DNA of 28,262 bases from a virus. Positions 8,359 through 15,532 of this stretch are shown piece after piece. The notes under the pieces were generated by a model. The model was not told the DNA's origin. It saw only the letters and a program-made list of their open reading frames with translations, and made no database searches. The translations under genes were made by a program, and so were the position numbers. The stretch is from IMG/VR virus record IMGVR_UViG_3300042197_002487, positions 1 through 28,262 of that record. One strand, 5' to 3'. Each line of letters begins with the position of its first letter. Position 1 is the stretch's first letter.

Positions 8359-9438
8359 ATGAATAAAGAAGAAGCAACTAAAATACTAAAATTAATGTTT
8401 GAATTGGTTTTAAAAACCATTAATATAGAAGCAAATAATAAATTCAATGTAATTGAAAATATTGATTATTATTATAAAAATCATTATATGAATAACAATT
8501 GTTATTTAGATAATTTTATTAATTTGCTATCTGAAAAAAATTCTATTATATTGCCTATTAAAATAGTTAATGTGAATATAAATAATTCTTACATTGAAGA
8601 TTTTAATATTCTAAATGTTGAAAAAAGAATTAATGCAGAGTTATTAAAGTATGGTTTTAAAAGTGATTTGGCTGTATTTACTTTTAGTTTAAAAAGAAAT
8701 TTTCAAATTGATAACTACTATTTAAGTACTTTAAAAATTAAAAATATACAAAATCTAAATGATTTTGTTGTTTTATCTTTAGATTCATCTAAAATAAGTG
8801 TATTAAGTGAATTTAAAACTATTATATTAGATAATTTTAATGAATATTTAGATCAAACAAATACTTTTAATAGTCTTCAAGAAAGTATAATTAAAAGTAA
8901 TCCTAAATATCATAAACTTATTAATGATAGAAAGAAGTTTTCAGATAAATTAAGTAGATTACAAGATGCTTTTAATGAAGTTGATGATGAAATAAAAAAC
9001 ATTGAATATAATATTCTTAATGAAGAATTAGTTAGTAATTTTTATAATGAGTATACTAATGTAAAAAATAATTGTTTTAATAATTTATGGAATTCTATTA
9101 AAGATGATTCTTCTTCACAAAGTATTACTGAGGAATCTAATGAGTTATATCCTGCTAGTGTAGATCCTTTTGAAGATAGTAATGATGTTTATGTAAAAAA
9201 AAGAAAAGAGTCTGTAGATCTTATAAAGGACCATATTTCTCAAATAAATAAAAGATATTCAGGTAAATTAGGTCCATCAGGACATGTAAAATGGATACCT
9301 CCAGTATCTGATTTTATTACTAATAAATATGGTACTACTACATCAAATATTTCTATCAACTCTTATATTAATGAAAACCCAATACAACATGAAGACCTTG
9401 TCTGGAATCCAAGTCCTAGTGAGGAATTGCCTCTCTAA
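8359..9438 (+). CDS. Uncharacterised 359-aa protein with central coiled coil
   Basis: No family is recognised. Residues about 1-185 are Asn/Ile/Lys-rich alpha/beta sequence. A long helix with heptad character runs about 190-245 and contains DKLSRLQDAFNEVDDEIKN, which suggests a dimeric coiled coil. After an acidic Ser/Glu linker, the C terminus holds GPSGHVKWIPPVSD and ends EELPL. The acidic hydrophobic tail is loosely like SSB-type tips, but that could be chance. The gene is among the most AT-rich here. It overlaps the start of the next gene in another frame by about 50 nt. Confidence 0.65.
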   Translation: MNKEEATKILKLMFELVLKTINIEANNKFNVIENIDYYYKNHYMNNNCYLDNFINLLSEKNSIILPIKIVNVNINNSYIEDFNILNVEKRINAELLKYGFKSDLAVFTFSLKRNFQIDNYYLSTLKIKNIQNLNDFVVLSLDSSKISVLSEFKTIILDNFNEYLDQTNTFNSLQESIIKSNPKYHKLINDRKKFSDKLSRLQDAFNEVDDEIKNIEYNILNEELVSNFYNEYTNVKNNCFNNLWNSIKDDSSSQSITEESNELYPASVDPFEDSNDVYVKKRKESVDLIKDHISQINKRYSGKLGPSGHVKWIPPVSDFITNKYGTTTSNISINSYINENPIQHEDLVWNPSPSEELPL

Positions 9439-10000
9439 TAGCATAGATTTTCAAGAATATGTTTTATTATATGGGTTATATCATAATAATATTGATGTAT
9501 TTTGTGAATATAATGATGCAGAGCCTTACACTGCTTATGTTTTATGTAATCTAATAAATAAAGGATTTTTAACTAAAAAAACTAATCACAATTTACCTAC
9601 TACAATAGATGATTTACATGAACTGAATATAAAACTTACACCTCGTGCTGAAATGATCTTTAAAGATTCTATTAAAAGTGCTCCAAGCAATGAAAAGTTA
9701 TTTCCTAAAGGTATAAAATCAGGTGGTTTTTATGTAAGAAGTAGTATTCAAGATTGTAGTAATAAAATGTATAAGTTCATGAATGATAATCCCACATTCA
9801 CTAAAGAAATAATTCTTGAAGCCACAAAGAATTATATCAAAGACTGTGAAATGAGGAATTATGATAAAATGAAGTTAGCTCCATACTTTATAAATAAAGA
9901 TGGAACTAGTATGTTATCTGGTTATTGTGAAGCCTATGTCCAAGGTATTAATGATAATCAAGATACATATAAAATAAGTAATGATTTAGAAGGAGTATAG
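9389..10000 (+). CDS. Uncharacterised protein upstream of helicase, possible helicase accessory factor
   Basis: This 203-aa version starts at the ATG at 9389. Earlier in-frame ATGs (9329, 9371) lie deeper inside the preceding gene, and a GTG at 9419 is also possible, so the start is uncertain. Conserved-looking sequence begins at SIDFQEYVLLYGLY. The first half (to about residue 95) looks like a winged-helix or helical domain with YTAYVLCNLINKGFL. The C-terminal half holds KMYKFMNDNPTFTKEIIL and MKLAPYFINKDGTSMLSGYC. It ends with TAG 9 nt before the DnaB-like helicase gene. Because that helicase lacks the usual DnaB N-terminal domain, this protein may supply loader or partner functions; this is inference from position. 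Confidence 0.6.
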   Translation: MKTLSGIQVLVRNCLSNSIDFQEYVLLYGLYHNNIDVFCEYNDAEPYTAYVLCNLINKGFLTKKTNHNLPTTIDDLHELNIKLTPRAEMIFKDSIKSAPSNEKLFPKGIKSGGFYVRSSIQDCSNKMYKFMNDNPTFTKEIILEATKNYIKDCEMRNYDKMKLAPYFINKDGTSMLSGYCEAYVQGINDNQDTYKISNDLEGV

Positions 10001-10009
10001 AAGTAAAGA

Positions 10010-11062
10010 ATGAGTGATTTAAAACTTAGGATAGAAGAGGGGTTAGAAGGTAAATATGAAGGATTATCTAATGGTTTTAATAGACTAAATAATTACATAT
10101 TTGGTGTTCAAAGAAAGTGTAAGACTCTTATCGGTGGTAATTCTGGTACTGGTAAGACAACTTTATGTGATTATATGATTAGTAATGCTATTCAAGATGC
10201 TGATAAGAAAGGTATAAAACTAGATGTGTTTTATTATTCTTATGAGATTGATAAAGTTACTAAGCAATGTAATTGGTTAAGCAGTATTATTTACAACAAA
10301 TATGGAATTACAATTGCTCCTGAAACAATTAAGGGTCTAGGTCAAAACAGATTATCTCAGTCTGAACTAGATATAGTTAACAAGGAAATACCTTATATGG
10401 AAGAGATGTTTTCAAGAATAAACTTCTATTTCAAACCAGAAAATCCTACAGGGATGTATTTTACATTGTGGGAACATGGTAAGAAACATGGTAAGTTTAC
10501 TTATGAAAGTTATACTGACCATGAAGGTAAACAGAAACAAAAGATTGTAAGTTTTAAACCTTATGATCCAAATTGGCAATGCGTAGTAGTTTTAGATCAC
10601 TTATCTTTAATGAGCTTAGAGAGAGGTTTCTCTGTTAAGGAAAATATTGATAAGTGGTCTGAATATTGCGTAGAATTGTCCAACCAGTTTGGTATGAGTT
10701 TCTTTAATATTAGCCAATTTAATGACTCACTATCTAGTGTGGAACGTAGTAAACTTAAAGGTGTTGATATTTCACCTCAACAATCTGATTTTAAGAATAC
10801 TAGGAATCCATATGATGATAGTGATGTTGTTATTGGTCTAATGAATCCTTGGAAACTAGATATGAGAGAATGCTTAAAGTATAAATTACATGACTTTAGA
10901 GCTAATTTTGTAATGTTAAAGATCATTAAGAATAGATTATCTGTTGACAATATTGCAATAGGTACTTTATTTAATGCAAGAGCTGGTACATTTATAGAAT
11001 TACCTAAAGTAGATGAAATGACTGATGCTTTATATCAAGAGTACTTAAACAAATTAAAGTAA
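10010..11062 (+). CDS. DnaB-like replicative helicase (RecA-fold domain only)
   Basis: The 350-aa protein is a superfamily 4 helicase of the DnaB type, which unwinds DNA ahead of the phage fork as a hexamer. Sequence near 18-33 (GLSNGFNRLNNYIFGVQ) matches the linker and start of the RecA-fold domain. Walker A is GGNSGTGKTT (42-51), followed by an FYYSYEIDK strand. Walker B is VVVLDHLSL with Asp196. SQFNDSL, RNPYDDSDVVIGL and a final KNR motif fit the H3/H4 and arginine-finger regions. At 350 aa it is shorter than cellular DnaB because the N-terminal collar domain is absent. Its neighbours (SSB, primase) support a replication role. The ATG at 10010 is preceded by an A-rich spacer. Confidence 0.88.
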   Translation: MSDLKLRIEEGLEGKYEGLSNGFNRLNNYIFGVQRKCKTLIGGNSGTGKTTLCDYMISNAIQDADKKGIKLDVFYYSYEIDKVTKQCNWLSSIIYNKYGITIAPETIKGLGQNRLSQSELDIVNKEIPYMEEMFSRINFYFKPENPTGMYFTLWEHGKKHGKFTYESYTDHEGKQKQKIVSFKPYDPNWQCVVVLDHLSLMSLERGFSVKENIDKWSEYCVELSNQFGMSFFNISQFNDSLSSVERSKLKGVDISPQQSDFKNTRNPYDDSDVVIGLMNPWKLDMRECLKYKLHDFRANFVMLKIIKNRLSVDNIAIGTLFNARAGTFIELPKVDEMTDALYQEYLNKLK

Positions 11063-11080
11063 AACAATTAAAATAACTAA

Positions 11081-11827
11081 ATGAGTGTAGAAGTAGAAAA
11101 GAGTAGTAAAGTTATTTTACCAACTAGTAGGATTCCTCCTAGTAGAAAATCTCCTGGAGTATTGGTAATTTATTCTAAACCAAAAGCAGGTAAAACAAGT
11201 CTAATTGCACAATTAGATAATTGTTTATTACTAGATTTTGAGAAAGGTAGTGATTATGTAGATGCTATGAAAGTAACTATTAATGACTTAGCTGATCTTA
11301 GAACTTATGGTGAAGAAATTAAAAAAGCAGGTAGACCTTACAAGTATATTGCTGTAGATACTGTTACAGCTTTGGAAGATATGGTTATGCCGCTTGCTAT
11401 TAAAAAATACCAAAGTACCCCAATGGGTAAGAACTTTGATGGTGAAAGTGTTCTTAAATTACCAAACGGTGCAGGTTATCTGTATCTTAGAGAAGCATTT
11501 TTTGATGTTGTAGATTATATTAAAACATTATCTCACAACGTAATATTCTTAGGTCATCTAAAAGATAAATCTATTGAAATAAAAGGTAAAGAAGTTATGG
11601 CTGCTGATATTGATTTAACAGGTAAACTTAAAAGTTTATTGTGTTCAACCGCAGATGCTATTGGTTTCTTATCTAGAGATGGTGATAATACTATTTTGAA
11701 TTTTAATAGTAGTGATCTAATTACATGTGGTGCTAGACCTGAACACTTGAGAAATCAAGAACTTGTTGTAGCTACTATGAAAAACAATAAGTTAGAAACT
11801 TATTGGGATAAAGTCTATATTGATTAA
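11081..11827 (+). CDS. Sak4-like RecA-fold recombination ATPase
   Basis: A 248-aa RecA-core NTPase. The Walker A region is YSKPKAGKTSLI with Lys38 and Thr39; the first Gly of the usual motif is Ser32. The strand after it, CLLLDFEKGSDYVDAM, and Walker B YKYIAVDTVTAL (about 89-100) match the phage AAA_24/Sak4 group. Sak4 proteins are single-strand annealing and recombination proteins related to the RecA/Rad51 core and act with their cognate SSB. The next gene here encodes an SSB, the usual arrangement for this family. NVIFLGHLKDKSIEIKGKE and later GFLSRDGDN fit the sensor strands. A general phage ATPase role cannot be excluded, but recombination is the most likely. Confidence 0.78.
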   Translation: MSVEVEKSSKVILPTSRIPPSRKSPGVLVIYSKPKAGKTSLIAQLDNCLLLDFEKGSDYVDAMKVTINDLADLRTYGEEIKKAGRPYKYIAVDTVTALEDMVMPLAIKKYQSTPMGKNFDGESVLKLPNGAGYLYLREAFFDVVDYIKTLSHNVIFLGHLKDKSIEIKGKEVMAADIDLTGKLKSLLCSTADAIGFLSRDGDNTILNFNSSDLITCGARPEHLRNQELVVATMKNNKLETYWDKVYID

Positions 11828-11886
11828 TAGACATATAAGATTTATAAAACAATTTAATTAATTTTTAACTTTTAAACAATAAATAT
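11828..11886 (+). promoter_or_regulatory. A/T-rich leader of SSB gene
   Basis: This 59-nt gap is one of the longest in the forward block and is almost all A and T. It contains AATTTAATTAAT at 11851-11862, 36 nt before the SSB start codon. The same 12 bases occur at 12441-12452, 37 nt before the primase start. A strong initiation region for a highly expressed SSB, or a promoter, is plausible. No Bacteroides-type or sigma70-type promoter can be identified with confidence. Confidence 0.35.
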
Positions 11887-12426
11887 ATGAGTAATATTAC
11901 ATTTAATTTCAGTGACGTTCAAGCAGGTTCAAGTGTTAAACCATCTATCAAGCCAGGTGTACATGAAAATGTAACTATTGGTACAATTAGTTCTGAAACA
12001 ACACCTAATGGTAAATCAGTAGTTCGTGTACCTTTTAGCTTAGATAATGGAGCAGATTTAAATATTGATATGTCTATGGAAGGTAATGCTCCTCAATATA
12101 CTATGAGGAAACTAAAGCATCTTATGACTAAAGTAGCTGATGAAACTTTAGTTAATTCTGCTTCAACAATTCAAGATATTAATAAGATTCTTAGTGGTAA
12201 GAAACTAAGAATTAAGTTTACAGGTGAAGAATATGTATCTCAACGTGATGGTAAAGTATATGTTAAAACTGTATTAGGTTTACCTAACTTTGCAGAACCA
12301 ATGACTATCACACCTGAAATGAGTGCTCTTACTTACAATCCTAATATTGAGTATGATTTAAAACGTGTAAATAAAGCTACTGTGGAAGCTAATGCTTCTA
12401 AAGTAACTGATGATTTACCGTTTTAA
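11887..12426 (+). CDS. ssb: Single-stranded DNA-binding protein
   Basis: The 179-aa protein has an N-terminal beta-rich region compatible with an OB fold and a C-terminal tail ending VTDDLPF. The terminal D-D-L-P-F is the classic SSB tip that recruits replication and repair proteins. The OB-fold part is divergent: strands around VTIGTISSET, SVVRVPFSLDN and LRIKFTGEEYVSQRDGKVY. The last of these recalls the L45-type loop of SSB folds. It sits directly between the Sak4-like ATPase and the primase, and cognate SSBs stimulate Sak4 annealing. Its A/T-rich leader on one side and a second leader on the other suggest it may be expressed more strongly than its neighbours. Confidence 0.8.
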   Translation: MSNITFNFSDVQAGSSVKPSIKPGVHENVTIGTISSETTPNGKSVVRVPFSLDNGADLNIDMSMEGNAPQYTMRKLKHLMTKVADETLVNSASTIQDINKILSGKKLRIKFTGEEYVSQRDGKVYVKTVLGLPNFAEPMTITPEMSALTYNPNIEYDLKRVNKATVEANASKVTDDLPF

Positions 12427-12428
12427 TT

Positions 12429-12479
12429 ATAACTTAGTATAATTTAATTAATTAACAATTAACATAAATCTTAAGTTAT
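12429..12479 (+). repeat. Inverted repeat pairing with the primase start codon
   Basis: ATAACTTA at 12429-12436 is the reverse complement of TAAGTTAT at 12472-12479; the second arm takes in the A and T of the primase ATG (12478-12480). The arms are 8 bp and the loop is 35 nt. In the transcript this could hide the primase start in a weak stem. All pairs but one are A-U, so stability is low and chance pairing is possible in such AT-rich sequence. Confidence 0.4.
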
Positions 12480-13500
12480 GTTTGACTTTTCAAATATAAA
12501 ATCAGAAGATTCTTACATAACTAAAGATTTTGTGTTAAGTAAGCTATCTGATCAACAAATTATAGAGTATTATCTTAATATTAAATTACAATACAGTAAT
12601 TTAATTTCTTCTCCTTTTAGAAGAGATAGAAATCCTAGTTTTGGGATAAAGTATGTTGGTGATAAATTTATTGCTAAAGATTTTAGTACTAATGAAACAT
12701 TTGATTGTTTTAGTATAGTACAAAAATTATACAACTGTAATTTTCAGGAAGCTCTTAAAATTATTTCTAATGATTTTAAATTAAAAGATATTAGTACTAA
12801 TGCTACTAGAATGTTATTTAATTCTAGTGATAGTATTAAGTTATCTGTTAAAAAGAATATCATTACAATAGAAAGTCAAGATTATACACTTGTAGATAAA
12901 GAATATTGGGGTCAATATTACATTGATATTGATACTTTAAAACTATTTAATGTGTATAGTTGTAAATATGTATGGTTGAATGGTAGTTTATGTCGCATAT
13001 ACAATAGAAATAATCCTGTATATGCATATGAATTCAATCAATCATACAAAATCTATTGTCCTTTAACTAAAAACAAGAAAACTAAATGGCTGTTTTCTGG
13101 TAGTCAAAATGATATAGAGGGATATAACTATTTTAAAACCAAGTGTTTTTTAGATCCTAGTAAGAAGTTTACTTCTGAAAACATCCTAATCATAACCAAG
13201 AGTTTAAAAGATGTTATGTGTCTATATAAATTAGGTTACCAAAGTATAAGTTTACAGGGTGAAATGAATTCATTATCTAATAAGATTTATGAAGAGCTAA
13301 AACAAAATGGTATTGAACATATATATTCTTTATATGATAATGATAAAAGTGGTAAGCAGGGTACTGCTCACCTTACAAATACATATAAAGATATAATACC
13401 TAAGTTTATTCCTGATGAATATGGTGTAAAAGATATTAGCGACTTTATTAGAGTATATGGGTTAAATAATGCTCAAATGTTGATAGATAGCTTACTATAA
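12478..13500 (+). CDS. DnaG-like DNA primase (Toprim)
   Basis: The 340-aa protein combines a primase N-terminal region with a Toprim core. Residues about 38-60 (NLISSPFRRDRNPSFGIKY) match the segment of DnaG-like primases where the zinc-binding CHC2 domain reads SPFR-D-NPSF, but the zinc ligands are not evident. AKDFSTNETFDCFSIVQKLY (about 62-82) is the second half of that domain. The Toprim domain has LIITKSLKDVMCLYKLG (from about 238), a glutamate in SLQGEMNSL, and LYDNDKSGKQG (about 284-294) with the acidic Asp-x-Asp pair. It would make RNA primers for the phage fork beside the DnaB-like helicase. It lacks a helicase-interaction domain, so it is shorter than bacterial DnaG. Confidence 0.82.
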   Translation: MFDFSNIKSEDSYITKDFVLSKLSDQQIIEYYLNIKLQYSNLISSPFRRDRNPSFGIKYVGDKFIAKDFSTNETFDCFSIVQKLYNCNFQEALKIISNDFKLKDISTNATRMLFNSSDSIKLSVKKNIITIESQDYTLVDKEYWGQYYIDIDTLKLFNVYSCKYVWLNGSLCRIYNRNNPVYAYEFNQSYKIYCPLTKNKKTKWLFSGSQNDIEGYNYFKTKCFLDPSKKFTSENILIITKSLKDVMCLYKLGYQSISLQGEMNSLSNKIYEELKQNGIEHIYSLYDNDKSGKQGTAHLTNTYKDIIPKFIPDEYGVKDISDFIRVYGLNNAQMLIDSLL

Positions 13501-13510
13501 CACATTTAAT

Positions 13511-13556
13511 ATAGATTATTGTGGGATATAGAATAGAGGAGAAAGATATAATCTAT
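13511..13556 (+). repeat. Inverted repeat around the GTG start of the RusA-like gene
   Basis: ATAGATTAT at 13511-13519 is the exact reverse complement of ATAATCTAT at 13548-13556. The 28-nt loop between the arms holds the GTG start codon at 13521. A 9-bp perfect stem flanking a weak start codon could set translation level, presenting the start in a loop or blocking initiation. It is AT-rich, and chance cannot be ruled out. Confidence 0.4.
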
Positions 13557-14108
13557 CAGGTAAGTATTGATGATTATATAGAACATGTTGTTCTTAGTAA
13601 TAAAAGAAGACCTGTCTATTATAAGAAAACAGACAAGATACCTAAAAAGTATCAAACCAATAAATATCATTTTAATAAAGCAAATGAACTTATATGTACT
13701 GAAACTAATGAAAGAGTATTAAAGAATATTCGTAGTGTAGGTAAGCCAAGATACAAAAAAATATCTGGACAAAATATCTGGGTAGGTCTTAATCACAATC
13801 TTAGAAATAAGATTGCTAATGAAATTAAAAAGTTCTTTTATAAACATTTAAAAGGATTAAAAGTAATACCTAAATCAATGTTTCCAATAGGTGTCGACAT
13901 AAAATTTATAAAACCTATAGGTAGCAATAATTGGGATTTAGATAATCTAGCTTTAATATATCGTAAAGTATTATTAGATTGTTTAAAAACTATAATAGGT
14001 GCTGATGATTCTGTTGAATTTATAAGAGAAATACCTACTAAATTTAGTCCTAGTCCAGATGAAAATAGAAAACTCATAATAACAATTTATAGTATAACTG
14101 ATGAATAA
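13521..14108 (+). CDS. rusA: RusA-like Holliday junction resolvase
   Basis: The C-terminal 100 residues match the RusA family of dimeric endonucleases that cut Holliday junctions. IKPIGSNNWDLDNLALIYRK carries Asp139 and Asp141, the conserved D-x-D-N motif at the active site, and GADDSV gives Asp162 and Asp163. The final strand RKLIITIY closes the fold. The first 90 residues are an extra Lys/Tyr-rich region not typical of E. coli RusA, which is about 120 aa. The only start that includes the whole conserved region and clears the upstream gene is GTG at 13521. The gene overlaps the following small gene by 8 nt. Its place among helicase, primase and nuclease genes suits resolution of replication intermediates before packaging. 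Confidence 0.78.
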   Translation: MGYRIEEKDIIYQVSIDDYIEHVVLSNKRRPVYYKKTDKIPKKYQTNKYHFNKANELICTETNERVLKNIRSVGKPRYKKISGQNIWVGLNHNLRNKIANEIKKFFYKHLKGLKVIPKSMFPIGVDIKFIKPIGSNNWDLDNLALIYRKVLLDCLKTIIGADDSVEFIREIPTKFSPSPDENRKLIITIYSITDE

Positions 14109-14355
14109 CGTAGCTAAAAAAGCAATTAAAAGTGTTGATGTCACTTTAAATTCATTAACAATAGCTCAAGATCTAGCTGATATCTTTATTAAAAATAAAT
14201 ATATGATATTAGAAGATATATTTGATTATGACGAAGTTAATGACTGTTATATTTATAAAGAGCCTATACAAAAGGAATATGAGGCTATTGTTGATAATTT
14301 AAATGACTATTTAATTAATCAATATAGTAATAGTAATTTATATGGAAAAAGATAA
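14101..14355 (+). CDS. Uncharacterised 84-aa protein
   Basis: A small, largely helical protein with a basic N terminus (MNNVAKKAIKSVD) and an acidic middle (ILEDIFDYDEVND). It has no recognised motif. It overlaps both neighbours by 8 and 14 nt, and this tight packing is the main evidence that it is real. Confidence 0.6.
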   Translation: MNNVAKKAIKSVDVTLNSLTIAQDLADIFIKNKYMILEDIFDYDEVNDCYIYKEPIQKEYEAIVDNLNDYLINQYSNSNLYGKR

Positions 14356-14653
14356 AGTGTTATATTCTGAGAAACTAATTAGTTCTATTGAATCTAAATT
14401 TGGTATTCATTCAGATGAGTATGAAGCTGCAATTAACGGAGATTATGCTTTAGGTAGTATGATTGAAGAATATTGTAGTGAAGATGTAATACCTGCAGAT
14501 CAATTTATAATTGCTTATGAGCAAGGAGATGAAGAACTGTGGCGTTATTATCAAATGTTTATACAAAGTCAACCATACAGACAAATGTATGATTTATGGT
14601 TAGAAGCAATGCATACTGATGAAGTAGAAGCTTATTTAGAAAATGCAGAATAA
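14342..14653 (+). CDS. Uncharacterised acidic 103-aa protein
   Basis: The protein is strongly acidic, with many Glu and Asp residues and the aromatic-rich stretch EELWRYYQMFIQSQPYRQMY. No family is recognised. Its charge and size are the kind seen in phage DNA-mimic or host-takeover proteins, but nothing more specific supports that. It overlaps the exonuclease gene by 11 nt, so the two are probably co-translated. Confidence 0.6.
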   Translation: MEKDKVLYSEKLISSIESKFGIHSDEYEAAINGDYALGSMIEEYCSEDVIPADQFIIAYEQGDEELWRYYQMFIQSQPYRQMYDLWLEAMHTDEVEAYLENAE

Positions 14654-15515
14654 ACTAAAAATTAATGTTGATAGTCAGCTAAGGAGTTCCTTAGTTGACT
14701 ATCTTAACAATGTAAAGATTATACAAAAAGATGACTATAAAGTGGCTGTTATAGATGCTGATAGTATAATTTATGCAATTGCTGCTAATAAAAAGCAGAC
14801 AGATGAACAAATAGAGCAATATGGTGATCAAACTAATAGAACTTTAGAAGATGTAATAAATGAGTTTAATAACTATTTTATTAATATCTTAATAAGTTCA
14901 GGTTGTATATATTATGTTGCTTTATTAACAGGAGGATCTCATAGATATGATTTATATCCTGAGTATAAAGCTAATAGAAAACAATTAGAAAAACCTAAGT
15001 ATCTTAAAGAACTAACTGAGTATTGTATAGATAACTTAGAGTTTATTAAATTAAAAGGATACGAAGCTGATGATTTAGTTAATGTGGCTAATAACTATTT
15101 CAAAACTCAAAAGATTTCTACAGTATTAGCTCATACAGATAAGGATTTAAATCAAATTGAAGGTACTCATTTTAATTACAAAACTAATGATTTCTATCAA
15201 GTTAATAATAGTGAAGCATCTTATAGCTTGTGGACACAAGTTATTGTCGGTGATTCTACTGATAATATTAAAGGATTAAAAGGTAAGGGTAAAGCTTTTG
15301 CTTATAAACTTTTACTTAATTTAGATGATAATGAATCTATGAGAAATACAATTTTAGATTGTTATTGTGATATATTAGGAGAGTCTATAGGTATTAATGA
15401 ATTTACTTTAAATTATAATCTTATTAAATTATTAGATAGTATTAAAGATTATGAAACATTTATTCCTATTAAATTAGAAGAAATTGTTAATTTTGAAATA
15501 TCAATAAATATATAA
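14643..15515 (+). CDS. FEN-like 5'-3' exonuclease (PIN fold)
   Basis: The 290-aa protein is a flap-endonuclease/5'-3' exonuclease of the T4 RNase H and T7 gp6 type, which removes RNA primers and flaps. VAVIDADSIIYA holds Asp38 and Asp40. RYDLYPEYKANRK matches the helical clamp region where these enzymes have Y-x-x-Y-K-x-x-R. GYEADDLV gives Glu141, Asp143 and Asp144; HTDKDLNQ gives Asp166 and Asp168; and GDSTDNIKGLKGKGKAFA gives Asp204, Asp207 and the helix-hairpin-helix-like DNA-binding loop. The length is usual. The first 35 residues lie before the fold and contain a strong hairpin at DNA and RNA level. The start overlaps the previous gene by 11 nt. Confidence 0.88.
   Translation: MQNKLKINVDSQLRSSLVDYLNNVKIIQKDDYKVAVIDADSIIYAIAANKKQTDEQIEQYGDQTNRTLEDVINEFNNYFINILISSGCIYYVALLTGGSHRYDLYPEYKANRKQLEKPKYLKELTEYCIDNLEFIKLKGYEADDLVNVANNYFKTQKISTVLAHTDKDLNQIEGTHFNYKTNDFYQVNNSEASYSLWTQVIVGDSTDNIKGLKGKGKAFAYKLLLNLDDNESMRNTILDCYCDILGESIGINEFTLNYNLIKLLDSIKDYETFIPIKLEEIVNFEISINI
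14670..14703 (+). repeat. 16-bp hairpin inside the exonuclease coding region
   Basis: Bases 14670-14685 pair with 14688-14703: 15 Watson-Crick pairs plus one G-U (14678 with 14695), and two bases between the arms. It covers codons 10 to 21 of the exonuclease. The codons CAG, AGG, TCC and GAC used here are rare in this AT-rich gene, and the commoner synonyms would break pairs. This suggests the structure is maintained rather than accidental. Possible roles are control of initiation just upstream, an RNA processing site, or a protein-binding site on DNA. Confidence 0.8.
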
Positions 15516-15532
15516 TAATAAACAGATTAAGG

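Noticed and set aside
13838-14077. Minus-strand open frame of 79 codons
   Set aside because: It is antisense to the conserved RusA-like catalytic region and would be the only minus-strand gene in the forward block.
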